Positions 1 to 10,244 are shown, counted from the stretch's first letter. The stretch: 64,000 bases of DNA from Globodera rostochiensis (GCA_018350325.1 JAEVLN010000005.1:3730142-3794141), one strand, 5' to 3'. The notes: a model not told the origin generated them from the letters alone. Made by a program: numbers and translations.

Positions 1-1795
1 GTAAAAAGAGAGAGTCAGGCGGCGAGAGTAATTGGACATGAACGCACCCCATCTAAAAATAGTTTTAGTTTAATTTTTGAAAATATTATTTTTTGAAGAA
101 ATAGTGTGCTAAAAAGAGAGAGTCAGGCGGCGAGAGTAATTGGCCATGAACGCACCCCATCTAAAAATTGTTTTAGTTTAATTTCTGAAAATTTTTTTTT
201 TGGAGAAATAGTGTGCTAAAAAGAGAGAGTCAGGCGGCGAGAGTAATTGTACATGAACGCACCCCATCTAAAAATTGTTTTAGTTTAATTTCTGAAAATT
301 TTATTTTTTGAAGAAATAGTGTGCTAAAAAGAGAGAGTCAGGCGGCGAGAGTAATTGGACATGAACGCACCCCATCTAAAAATTGTTTTAGTTTAATTTC
401 TAAAATTTTATTTTTTGAAGAAATAGTGTGCTAAAAAGAGAGAGTCAGGCGGCGAGAGTAATTGGACATGAACGCACTCCATCTAAAAATTGTTTTAGTT
501 TAATTTCTGAAAATTTAATTTTTTGAAGAAATAGTGTGCTAAAAAGTGAGAGTCAGGCGGTGAGAGTAATTGGACATGGACGCACCCCATCTAAAAATTG
601 TTTTAGTTTAATTTCTGAAAATTTTATTTTTTGAAGAAATATTGTGCTAAAAAAGAGAGTCAAGCGGCGAGAGTAATTGGACAAGACCGCACCCCATCTA
701 AAAATTGTTAAATTTTTAAAATATTATTTTTTGAAAAAATAGTGTGCTAAAAAGAGAGAGTCAGGCGGCGAGAGTAATTGGGCATGAACGCACCCCATCT
801 AAAAATTGTTTTAGTTTAATTTCTGAAAATTTTATTTTTTGAAGATTAGTGTGCTAAAAAGAGAGAGTCAGGCGGCGAGAGTAATTGGACATGAACGCAC
901 CCATCTAAAAATTGTTTTAGTTTAATTTCTGAAAATTTTATTTTTTGAAGAAATAGTGTGCTAAAAAAGAGAGTCAGGCGGCGAGAGTAATTGGACAAGA
1001 ACGCACCCCATCTAAAAATTGTTTAATTTCTGAAAATTTTATTTTTTGAAGAAATAGTGTGCTAAAAAGAGAGAATCAGGCGGCGAGAGTAATTGGACAT
1101 GAACGCTCCCCATCTAAAAATTGTTTTAGTTTAATTTCTAAAATTTTATTTTTTGAAGAAATAGTGTGCTAAAAGAGAGAGTCAGGCGGCGAGAGTAATT
1201 GGACATGAACGCACTCCATCTAAAAATTGTTTAATTTCTGAAAATTTTATTTTTTGAAGAAATAGTGTGCTAAAAAGAGAGAGTCAGGCGGCGAGAGTAA
1301 TTGGACATGAACGCACCCCATCTAAAAATTGTTTTAGTTTAATTTCTGAAAATTTTATTTTTTGAAGAAATAGTGTGCTAAAAAGAGAGAGTCAGGCGGC
1401 GAGAGTAATTGGTCATGAACGCACCCCATCTAAAAATTGTTTTAGTTTAATTTCTGAAAATTTTATTTTTTGAAGAAATAGTGTGCTAAAAAGAGAGAGT
1501 CAGGCGGCGAGAGTAATTGGACATGAACGCACCCCATCTAAAAATTGTTTTAGTTTAATTTCTGAAAATTTTATTTTTTGAAGAAATAGTGTGCTAAAAA
1601 GTGAGAGTCAGGCGGTGAGAGTAATTGGACAAGAACGCACCCCATCTAAAAATTGTTTAATTTTTGAAAATATTATTTTTTGAAGAAATAGTGTGCTAAA
1701 AAGAGAGAGTCATGCGGCGAGAGTAATTGGACATGAACGCACTCCATCTAAAAATTGTTTTAGTTTAATTTCTGAAATTTTAATTTTTTGAAGAA
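1..1795. repeat. 107-bp satellite array, about 16-17 copies
   Basis: Near-identical head-to-tail units of 107-108 bp. Each has a GC-richer half containing gagtcaggcggcgagagtaa and gaacgcaccccatc, and an AT-rich half of T-runs ending in gaagaaatagtgtgct. Successive 'caggcgg' anchors fall at 16, 124 and 231, which sets the period. Some units carry short deletions (units near 700, 1020 and 1220 lack 'ttagttt'). The array is already running at base 1, so it continues to the left. It ends abruptly at about 1795. No open frame is conserved across units. Confidence 0.95.
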
Positions 1796-3056
1796 ATTAG
1801 GACACTGTCTCGGGATTTATCCTTATTTAGGTCTCCGTCCTTTATATGAAGATCTTCATAATATTGATTTAATATTCAAAATGAGAAAATTTCGAAGCGA
1901 ATTGGACCAGTTTTCATTACAAGAGTCAAATTTTCTCGGCGGCACCTATTGGCATCGCCGCCGACCCCCCCCCCCCCCCCCAACAGTAAAGCAGAATTGT
2001 CAGAAAAATTTGCATTTTTGAAAAATCTAAAAATCGGCAAAAAATTTTTAATGTGTGCGCTATTTTCTTAATACCGGAAAATGCCATTTGCCGAACACTA
2101 CCCAGATCCAGGTCCAGAATCCAGGTAATCGGACCTGGATTGACCGTTATAAATTGGATTTAAAAAGCATTAGCGCCAAGTTTTTATATCCGGCTGAACA
2201 AATACTATTGCTTTATATGAACATTTCAATTATATTTGTCTGCTCTCTAAAATTAGAACCCTTAAATTTAGATTACTGAAATGAACGATTTCTTTGGAAA
2301 ATTAGTCTCTTTGAAATGAATGAAAATGGTAAAAAAGCCATATGCCGCGAGTGCAGAGATACTAAAAAAAAATCGAACAAAGCGCTCTCAAGTTTGCGGG
2401 AGATATAACAAATTTTGGAAATACCAAAACCCTCCCTACTACAGGCAACTCATTCCCAACCTTTTTTAACGACCATAAACAACATACATTCGTGTCAGCC
2501 GGAACATTTCCCCAGTTCTTCGATTTCTGCTTCACCTGCCAGCCAAACCTTCAAAAGAATCATTTTTTGACAAACTCGAAAAGATAGCGGCAACAGTTCA
2601 GCAAGAAAGTTGCAGCTTTTGCAACGATTTTTAAGATTTTAACCTTTTTTTCAGAATCAGTACACCCCAATCAAATATACACATGTAGAGATAGCGGTAA
2701 GACTTTAGGAATGGTTTTTATGTTTTTATTCAGCATTGGAGTCCCATAATATGCTTTTATTACCGAAACCCCACAAAAATGGTAAAACCAATTGAACGAC
2801 TCCCGCCGTCGGGTTTTTTTTTTGAACTTTTAAGAACTTTGTTAAGAAACCGATCCAGATTGAAAGTGATTTGCGAATTATTGTTTCTATATTTTCTTTT
2901 AAAAAATAAGATTTTGAAATTTTGTTATTTTGGGTGGCCCAGTTGTCACCCGCGAATGTTTATGCCATCGCACTGATAGTGTTTAAAAAATGGACAAAAA
3001 ATATTTAAAAATCATTAAATGCCAAATCGTTTTTTTCCAAATCATTGACCCTTCAT
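1796..3056. other. Intergenic, no supported gene
   Basis: AT-rich sequence with a C16 homopolymer near 1966-1982. A terminal-repeat-like end (tgccgaacacta) near 2090 matches the right end of the MITE at 17044-17202, followed by a short palindromic 'ccaggt/acctgg' stretch. The last 120 bp (from about 2940) resemble the conserved 3' flank of the secreted-HTH family (tgccatcgcactgatagtg and aatgccaaatcgtttttt) and belong to the gene at 3057-4075. Short open frames here show no recognisable domain. Confidence 0.6.
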
Positions 3057-4075
3057 TCAAATACTTCCCGAATTTCTATTCTCAATTTCCTGGGCATTTC
3101 CATCGACAGAATTTGGAAGAAATTGCTTTTTCCATTTATACAAAGTTTCTCTTCTAATTTTAAACATTTTGGCAATGTCCTCATCTCTAATTTTAGGATT
3201 TGTGTCCTTAATTTCATAATAACGTTTCATCAATTGCAATTGTTCGCTGTGGACGTATTTATGGTTTGGTTCTGTAAAAGAATTTTAATTAATTTAAATA
3301 AATAAATAAAGAATTTGGGATCGAAAAACTCACTGGTTTGGCCAAGTTCACGTTTCCAAGCGTAAATTGTTTTAAAACTGAGGCCCAACTTTTTTGCGAC
3401 AGTTTCATTAATTTCTTGCTTATAAGAATTTTTAAATCCGGCCCGCTTTAACTCGGCTTTAATTTGATCAAATTTCTCTATCAAATTTTTTTGCTTATTT
3501 TTTTTCTTCTCAAGGTTATGCTTTTTTTGACGTAGGCCAAATTCTTTTTTCCATTCAAATATTTTCGTGCGATTGACTTTTAAATGTTTAGCAATTTCAT
3601 TATCAATTTGAGCCCATTCTTTTGCCGAATATTTTCTTTTTTGCTTAAATTCTTCTTTCATTGCGTGGAATTTGTCAATTATTTTATGTTTTCCCTCTTC
3701 TTCAGCGTTTGACGTAATTGTTTTCATTATTTCGCTTTGTTCTTTGCCATTTTTGGCATTATTAGAGTGATCAAACTCTGCGTGAGGAGGATTTTGATCA
3801 TTTGAATTGAGTTCAATTTGTCCAATCTGATCAGTTGAATTGGGTTCAATTTGTCCAATTTGGGTGTTCTGTCGGTCGATTTGGTGATGGACATTTTGTT
3901 CAAAGTTTGTTGGCGCCAGATTTTTCAAATCTTCGGCTTCACCTTTGTCCCACCAGCCTTCTCCGAATATTTCATCAAATGTTTTGAGCTCCAATTTTAC
4001 TTTTACGGATTCGCCTTTTTCGAGTGAATTTGTTGCGAAGAATGACAGCAAAATTAAAATCCAAAATTCTTCCAT
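3057..4075 (-). CDS. Secreted triple-HTH family protein, intact (copy A)
   Basis: Two exons: 4075-3334 and 3271-3057. The 62-bp intron is phase 1 (donor CCA|gtgag, acceptor ttttacag), and the product is 318 aa. I start at the MEEFW methionine because every family copy aligns there; an upstream in-frame Met at 4093 is not conserved. Residues 1-18 are a hydrophobic leader (FWILILLSFFATNSL), 33-43 are the FDEIFGEGWWD motif, and 73-104 are a short acidic/Asn-Gln repeat zone with one 11-residue and one degenerate 20-residue unit. Three HTH-like modules follow at about 133-181, 198-246 and 262-298, each ending I/VAKxLxLxxxTIYxWKxxF/L. The tail is NSVDG..NRNSGSI. I infer secretion with a nucleic-acid-binding fold; no function is demonstrated. 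Flanks on both sides match other copies. Confidence 0.82.
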
Positions 4076-4440
4076 TTTATTTGGGTAAAACAACCTCTGA
4101 ATTTAGGGGCATTTAGATGAATTCCAATTAATTTTATATTTATCGGAAATTCGAAATGGAAAAATTTGCAAATTATTTTTGTGTTAAAGAATTTCTCTCA
4201 ATTCTTAAATTTTAAAAAATTAATAAAAAATTTACAATTTTTACAAAATTAATAAATATTATTTAGCTTCGATAAAATAATATTAAATGTAATAAATGAC
4301 AGTCCCCAATTAAAATGGCATTCATAAATATTATTTCTTTAATAATTATCTCACCCGAATCAATATTCCTGACATCTCATAAATATTTTTCATCATCATT
4401 TTACAAAATGACGATGGATTATGAAATAGCCAAAATAAAA
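4076..4440 (-). promoter_or_regulatory. Conserved 5' flank of copy A
   Basis: Read on the minus strand this holds the blocks shared by family 5' flanks. Upstream is a gaatag-type end near 4425, then 'tgtcaggaatattgattcgg' and 'gagataattattaaag'. Next is a diverged form of the GCCCA..TGGGC dyad followed by 'ctgtcatttatt', then AT-rich DNA with 'gctaaataatatttatt', and last 'ggttgttttacccaaataaaatgg' immediately before the ATG. No TATA assignment is possible. Conservation among paralogues suggests either regulation or simply recent duplication. Confidence 0.6.
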
Positions 4441-4569
4441 ATATTTATTTTTGTGAAATGTTTCTCAAATTTTCTTAAATTTTAAAAAGTTTTTTGGTCC
4501 AAGAAAGGTCTGTATAGGAGAATAAAATCAATTTTAGGAGAAAATTCTTTGTAAATTGAAAAAAATTTG

Positions 4570-4716
4570 CTGAAAACTTTGGACAAAATGTCCGTCACCA
4601 AATCGACCGGCAGAACAGCCAAATTGGACAAATTGAACCCAATTCAACTGATCAGCTTGGACAAATTGATCCCAAAACTGAACAGAATCCACCTCTCACA
4701 GAGTCTGATCACTCTT
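4570..4716 (+). pseudogene. Fragment of secreted-HTH family: repeat zone only
   Basis: On the plus strand, opposite to copy A, 147 bp encode the segment after the GEGWWD motif: GQNVRHQIDRQNSQIGQIEP, then a degenerate repeat ending in ESDHS. Neither leader nor HTH modules are present. It lies upstream of copy A's 5' flank in divergent orientation, like a remnant of an inverted duplicate. It is nonfunctional as a family member. Confidence 0.75.
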
Positions 4717-5236
4717 TTTTGTTTCATAACTTTTTTTAAAATTTTGAAAATTCAAAATGGTATAGTAATTTATCGAAGATCTAGAAAATTTCAAGTGTCG
4801 GTCAAATGTCGTTAATTTTGAAGCAATTTGTCTAAACAAACATTGCAGGACATTTTTTTAACTTTTTAAATGCAGATCTCAACAAAAACAAAATTTCTTA
4901 AATTCTCTTGCGCCAGCCCCCCCCCCTTCTCAAATTTTCGAAAAGCTTTTGGTGATTTTCTAGTGTGATTCTATTGCTAAAATTTTAATGAAAAAAATTG
5001 CATGGACAAATTTTCTTCAACCCCGACACCGACAATTGGGTCCACCCCGACATGGCCCTCCTCGACCTCCGACCGTTTTGGGGGGGGGGGGGGGTTATGT
5101 TCTGAAGAATACGGCCCAAATAGCATTTCGCGTTGGTTTGAGCTTTTTTGGACAAATTTTGAATTTGCATATTTTAACATTTTTGTGGGGTTTCGGTATT
5201 TGAGCATATTTGGCATTTTTGACCAAAAAAAAATTT

Positions 5237-5568
5237 TTAAAAATACACCCAAATGCTTCCCGTATTCGAGTTCCCAATTTCCGGAACATTTGAGCCGGCA
5301 TTCGCTTCCACAAAATGCCCATCGACTAGAATTTGGATGAAATTGCTGAAATTGCTTTTAGAGTGATCAGATTCTGTGCGAGGAGGATTCTGATCAGTTG
5401 AATATTTATACCATTCTTTGGCTTTAGCATTGTCCCACCAGCCTTCTCCGAATATTTCATCAAATGTTTTGAGTGGCGTTTCCTCCAATTTTACTTTTAC
5501 GGATTCGGCTTTTTCGAGTGAATTTGTTGCGAAGAATGCCACCAAAATTAAAATCCAAACTCTTCCAT
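5237..5568 (-). pseudogene. Secreted-HTH family pseudogene with internal deletion (copy B)
   Basis: The leader ATG at 5568-5566 is followed by a one-base loss in the leader (GAG TTT GGA TTT TAA), so the normal start frame stops after six codons. Downstream the family frame continues through FDEIFGEGWWD and half a repeat unit (STDQNPPRTESDHS). It then jumps directly to the C-terminal tail (FIQILVDGHFVEANAGSNVP.., a frame-altered NSVDGHSVEE), so all three HTH modules and the intron are missing. The terminal stop of other copies (ATT TGA) is ATT TGG here. This is a dead copy made by a deletion of roughly 600 bp. Confidence 0.85.
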
Positions 5569-5765
5569 TTTATTTGGGCAAAAAACAACCGCTCAATTTT
5601 TTTCTTAAATTTTGAAGAAATATAAAATATTCATTACAATATTAATAAATAATTTGGATTTGATAAAAAAATTTGGATATTAATAAATGGCAGCCCACAT
5701 TGAACCGGGGGGACCAAATCAATATTCCTGACATTTCTTAAATATTTTTCCAAAACCTAGCTGTC
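5569..5765 (-). promoter_or_regulatory. Degraded 5' flank of pseudogene B
   Basis: This region contains the family elements aaatggaag/cccaaataaaatgg at its gene-proximal end and 'atgtcaggaatattgatttg' with 'tccccccggttcaa' at its distal end. The dyad block in the middle is partly deleted ('ggcagcccacattgaaccgg' on the plus strand), which brings the two ends together. Confidence 0.5.
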
Positions 5766-5787
5766 ACATACAGAAAGCGTCAGAGGT

Positions 5788-6314
5788 ATTTCTATCTTAT
5801 ATGTCCCTCACTTAGAAATGGATAAATTATATATCAATCAACTCCTCTCCTCAAGCTGATGAAGAATCTGCAAAAATTTTGAGATCACTGATTACGAATT
5901 TGTAATTAGAAACTAAAATTTGAGCATTTAAAAGCGGGTTTTGAATTTTTTGAAAATTAAAGAAAAAACGACTTTCGGAGGGCGGAGGAAGAAGTCTGAC
6001 GAGCGCCACTGGGGGGCGAGCGCGCGGGGACCCGCGGAGCGGTCGCGCGCGAGACCCCAAGCCGGGTCACGCGCGGATTTTTTCCGGAGCCCGGAGTCTC
6101 GCCCCATCTACTGGCCGCCGTAGTCGAGTGTGCGGTTCTTTCCATGTCAAATAACGCATTTTCAGACAATTTTTAAGAAAAAAATATATATTTTTTCACA
6201 AGTTCTGACGAGAGCGAGACTCAAAATTTTTGCAGATTTGTACTCAGCTCGACGAGGAGTTGAATAATTTATTATCCATTTCTGAGTGAGGGACATACAT
6301 ATAAGATAGAAATT
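5788..6314. mobile_element. Fold-back element with GC-rich core
   Basis: Arms of about 100 bp are inverted relative to each other: tttctatcttatatgtccct at the left and its complement agggacatacatataagata at the right, each continuing through a shared 'ctgcaaaaattttgag' block. The core (about 5975-6115) is strikingly GC-rich (gcgagcgcgcggggacccgc) in otherwise AT-rich DNA. No convincing target duplication was found and no transposase frame is present. I read it as a non-autonomous fold-back. The arm motif 'tttgcagattcgtact' recurs near 44,125 and 48,440. Confidence 0.6.
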
Positions 6315-6663
6315 GCGAGTCAGAAATCAGTATCACTTACCCACCAAAATTGGTGGAGTTTAGAGAGATTTTGGTAAAATCGACTTACATTTTTTACTAA
6401 AACTCATCGACAGCAAAAAAGTCCGATTTTTTATTTTAAACCAAACAAGCTTTAACAAAAAGCATCAAAGCATCATTTAAATTTTTAGCATCATTGACTT
6501 TACAAAAAAAAACACCAAAAGATGCTAAAGCATCAAATCTGAGAGCCCTTCAACGGCGAAATTTCCGACTAAAAACATGTTTTTCGTGCATCATATTTAA
6601 TTTAAAAATTTTGACATTTTGTACCAAATTGATTAATTTATTGTCTATAAAATCATTGGTCAT

Positions 6664-7805
6664 TTATGATCTCCCAATTTTCTGAACATTTGAGCCGGAA
6701 TTCACTTCCACAGAATGTCCATCGACAGAATTTGGATGAAATTTTTGGCTTTCAAATTGCTTTTTCCATCTAAACAAAGTGTTTGTTCCAATTTTCAACA
6801 TTTTTTTTGCAATTTCCTCGTCACTAATTATAGGATTTTGGCCTTTAATTTCATAATAACGTTTCATTAATTCCTTTTGTTCGCTGTCGGAGTATTTATG
6901 TTTTGGCGCTGTAAAAGAATTTAATTAAAATAAATAATAAATTTAGGCTCGAAATACTCACTGGATTGGCCAAGTTCACTTTTCCAAGCGTAAATTGTTC
7001 TGTAAGTTATGCACAATTCTTTCGCGACAGTTTCATCAATTTGGTGATTATGAGAGTTTTTGAATCCGGCCCGCTTTAACTCGGCTTTCATTTGATCAAA
7101 TTTCTTTATAAAATGTTTTTGTTCATTTTTTTTCTTTCCAAAGTTAAGCATTTTTCGACTTAGGCCAAATTCTTTTTTCCATTTATATATTTTTGAGCGA
7201 GTGACTTTTAAATGTTTAGCAATTTCCTCCTCAATTTGATTCCATTCTTTTTTTGAATATTTTCCTTTTTGTTTAAATTTGTCTTTCATTGTGTGGAATT
7301 TGTCGATAATTTTACGCTTTTCGTTTGATTCTTTGATTATCTCGTTTTGTTCTTCACCATTTTTGGCATTATCAGAGTGATCAGACTCTATGAGAGGAGG
7401 ATTCTGGTCAGTTAAATTGGGTTCAATTTGTCCAGAGTGATCAGACTCTGTGAGAGGAGGATTCTGATCAGTTGAATTGGGTTCAATTGGTCCAGAGTGA
7501 TCAGACTCTGTGAGAATAGGATTCTGATCAGTTGAATTGGGTTCAATTTGTCCAGAGTGATCAGACTCTGTGAGAGGAGGATTCTGATCAGTTGAATTGG
7601 GTTCAAGTTGTCCAATTTGGGTGTTCTGACCATCGATTTGGTCATGAAAAGTTTGTTCAAGCGTTAATTTATCCCATTCTTCGGCTTTGTCATTGTCCCA
7701 CCAGCCTTCTCCGAATATTTCATCAAATAATTGTACGGATTCGGTTTTGTCCAGTGAATTTGTTACGAATAATGACACCAAAATTAAAATCCCAAACTCT
7801 TCCAT
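6664..7805 (-). CDS. Secreted triple-HTH family protein, intact (copy C, four 20-aa repeats)
   Basis: Exons are 7805-6962 and 6908-6664, with a 53-bp phase-1 intron; the product is 362 aa. The leader is MEEFGILILVSLFVTNSLDK. The GEGWWD motif is at about 28-37, in a variant subfamily that lacks the KVKLELKT spacer and has AEEWDKLTLEQ after it. Residues 64-143 are four tandem 20-residue units (GQLEPNSTDQNPPLTESDHS and variants). HTH module 1 carries SKIYKWKKEFGLSRK, module 2 TIYAWKSELGQ, and exon 2 adds MKRYYEIKGQNPIIS..TLFRWKKQF. The C-terminus (NVQKIGRS) is shorter than the usual ..GNSNSGSI. The truncated paralogue K at 35.5-36.6 kb has the same 5' flank. Confidence 0.83.
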
Positions 7806-8100
7806 TTTCGTTGGACAAAGTAACCTTTGAATTTAGGGATTATTATAATTAAACGGAAAATTTGATTAATGTAAAATGTGCCAACTATTTTTCTTATATT
7901 CTTAAATAGAAATCCCAAATTGTACAATATTAATAAATAGTGCACTTTGATAAAAAAATTATTGAAAGTAATAAATGACAGCCCCATAATTTGGGCATTT
8001 ATTTACATAAAATTTATTCTTTAATAATTACTATCTCATCCGAATCAATAATATTCATGACATTACATAAATATTTTTTCCTTAACATTTTGAACCGGGA
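7806..8100 (-). promoter_or_regulatory. Conserved 5' flank of copy C
   Basis: Minus-strand order matches other copies: 'ttttgaaccggttcaaaa'-type block near 8090, 'tcatgaatattattgattcgg', 'gagatagtaattattaaag', then the dyad ATGCCC..GGGGCTGTCATTTATT at about 7968-8000, then AT-rich DNA to the ATG. It is almost the same as the flank at 36,626-36,857 (copy K), marking C and K as the closest pair. Confidence 0.6.
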
Positions 8101-8519
8101 CCAAATCAATTTGTTGACATAACTCGGATAGGGCGAGTTACAATGCTCCGACTGCAGCGATGTAGAAAGACAAGAAGCTTAACCATTTTGCGAGCTAATG
8201 CGCTAGGCCAAGGTTTGGAGCAGTGCCCTTGGGACAAGTTTAATGTTTGACGGGTCAACAATTGGGTACGGACCCAATAAAAACGTTCTTGCGCTTTAGG
8301 GGTCATTATGAGATCGGTAATGGCCAGTTAAAACCGAGTGTACACCGGTTCTCGGTTAGGCCGGTTTTTTGCCTCTCGGTTTCAGTTTTTGGACTAAAAG
8401 TCCAGTTTTAAATTCGACTCGGTTAACCGATCATAAACAACCCTAGTAAACAGCATACAATTTGACAATGATTAGCACTTCCAACAAGTTAACCCATTCA
8501 GATCAATAGGGGTCGTTAC

Positions 8520-8707
8520 CAGGGATGTAAATCGCGCAGAAAAAAAAGCGATTAGCGATATGCGATATCGAATTTTTAATGCGATAGGCATATGCAATTG
8601 GCGATAATCCCATTTTTCAATGCTATAGCGATATGAGATAGGCGATATACCACAAAGCGATAAATACGATTTATATCGCGCGATAGCGCTAGCGATTTAC
8701 ATCCCTG
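8520..8707. mobile_element. 188-bp hAT-like MITE with 8-bp TSD
   Basis: The terminal inverted repeat CAGGGATGTAAATCGC at 8520 is matched by GCGATTTACATCCCTG ending at 8707. Perfect target duplications GTCGTTAC lie at 8512-8519 and 8708-8715. The interior is made of degenerate gcgat/atcgc words in both orientations, like subterminal transposase-binding repeats. No coding capacity. The 8-bp duplication and CAGGG ends are typical of the hAT superfamily. Confidence 0.9.
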
Positions 8708-8739
8708 GTCGTTACGGAAATTAAGCCGTAAAGATATTA

Positions 8740-9180
8740 ATTACCAGGGCTGCTACTTTTAGGCACAAAAAATTGCAAAATAAAAGCGCCTAAATAGGCA
8801 CAAAGAAGTTCTAAAATGGGCATGAAATAGGCACAAAAATCCTCAAATAGGCACAAAAATAGGCAAATAAAATTTTTTAAGCTAATGATGAATCTCCACT
8901 CAATGCTTAATCCAATTAGTTTCAGAACCAACTAAAGACCCCCACATCTTTAACTCGGTATGTTTCAAATTCAATCATAAATTTCTAATCCCGGACTCGA
9001 ATTCAAACAATTCTAATCTTAAAATTTTCAAAAATCAACGTTGGTTTCAAAATCATTCAAAAAAGTACAAAACTAAGGCAATGATCGAGTTCGTGTTTTT
9101 TGCACATTTTTTTTTGAGGCCAATTTTGTTTCGTCTTATTCTGATCAGCCAACGTCCTCGACAACCCCCGAGTACTTTTC
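8740..9180. other. Intergenic; one possible MITE end
   Basis: A 'cagggctgctac' end at about 8746 is followed by several 'aataggcacaaa' words (8750-8870), the pattern seen in other short elements here, but I find no matching right end. The same kind of 'aggtacc/aaatagg' simple array recurs at 15,650-15,740. No gene is supported in the rest. Confidence 0.4.
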
Positions 9181-9184
9181 AGCC

Positions 9185-9412
9185 TTGAAAACAACCTTTG
9201 AATTTAGGGAGATTTTTAAGAAATTCCAATTAATTTTAAATTTAAACGGGTAATCCGATATGGAATTGTCAATTATTTTTGTGTTAAAAGATTTCTCTAA
9301 AATTTACTTTCATTTTAGAATAATAATTCTTTTTATACATTAATATATTATTTAGGATTGATAAAAGCATAGTGAAAGTAATAAATGACAGCCCACAATT
9401 CGCCTGAATATT
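9185..9412 (-). repeat. Orphan 5' flank of the secreted-HTH family
   Basis: On the minus strand this runs from the dyad-proximal 'gtgggctgtcatttattact' through 'aataatatatta', 'agagaaatcttttaacac', 'ccatatcggattacccgttt' and 'ttggaatttcttaaaaatct' to 'ccctaaattcaaaggttg'. That is the whole proximal family promoter up to the point where the ATG should be, but no leader codons follow. It is a relic or a truncated duplicate. Confidence 0.7.
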
Positions 9413-9681
9413 TGCGAATCAGTCATTTTTAGCATATATATAAAGGATGTAACGTATTCCGGTTTTCCGAGTTTCCGGACCGGAATTGCGGTCTTTTTGT
9501 GTCCGGAATTGCGGTCTTTTTGTGTCCGGAATTGCGGACTGCTTGGTCAAAAAAAAATCCGCAAATTTCCGTACAAAAATTGGCGGATTTTTCGTTGTTT
9601 GGATCAGTTCATCCAAACACTAGGCAGCTGCGGCGACCTGTTTTCAAAATGTCTCCATTAATCTCAGCTTTAGTACCTATG

Positions 9682-10221
9682 TTATTTTTCATGTATTTTT
9701 TTTAATTTTAATAATTTCTTCATATTTTTCTTAAGTTTTAAAGATATCTTACAATAGACCGACGAGACATAAGTAGTGGTTTTATTATCGCGACCTTCGG
9801 CGGCGTATTTTTGACTAATGGAATCGGCACCATGATCGGAATAAGCTTCACGACCAAATGATCGTGTCCCGTCACATCTAAATCGATTTGTCTCGACGAG
9901 AGCTGTCGAATGATACCAAATTTGTTGCAATTGGTCCACAGGAAAATATAAAATTTTGGTAAAAAATCTCCATTTTTGGCAATTTTTAAACTGTTCAAAA
10001 ACCGGTCTGGTGGCCATCTGAGTCTGGGCCAAAGTCTGGTTAGAAGGGAAAAAGTTTTTTTTCAAACTTATGCGCCCGCAGTCAAATTTAAAAAAAAGCA
10101 ACAAAAGGGCGATGAGATCATATATGGGGTTTTCAAAGGTGCTGATCACGAATATGACAATATTTTTAAGATCTGACAACATCCAAGTTTGAAAATCTAT
10201 ATTTTTGTTTTTTTTTACCAT
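9682..10221 (-). CDS. Hypothetical ORF, 179 aa, doubtful
   Basis: A 540-bp open frame that is long for such AT-rich DNA. It begins with a hydrophobic stretch (about residues 20-50, LIALLLLFFKFDCGR) and then reads through a more balanced segment containing PVDQLQQIWYHSTALVETNR and GREAYSDHGADSISQKYAAE. I recognise no family. The middle part could be an exon, since a possible acceptor (ttggcccag) lies inside the frame near 10,020. It may be a remnant of a host or element gene. The end is low-complexity Lys/Leu. Confidence 0.25.
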   Translation of the reverse strand: MVKKNKNIDFQTWMLSDLKNIVIFVISTFENPIYDLIALLLLFFKFDCGRISLKKNFFPSNQTLAQTQMATRPVFEQFKNCQKWRFFTKILYFPVDQLQQIWYHSTALVETNRFRCDGTRSFGREAYSDHGADSISQKYAAEGRDNKTTTYVSSVYCKISLKLKKNMKKLLKLKKIHEK

Positions 10222-10244
10222 TAATCACCCAAAATCGCTTTAGG

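Noticed and set aside
1..1795. CRISPR-like array
   Set aside because: Units are contiguous 107-bp repeats without unique spacers, in eukaryotic DNA.
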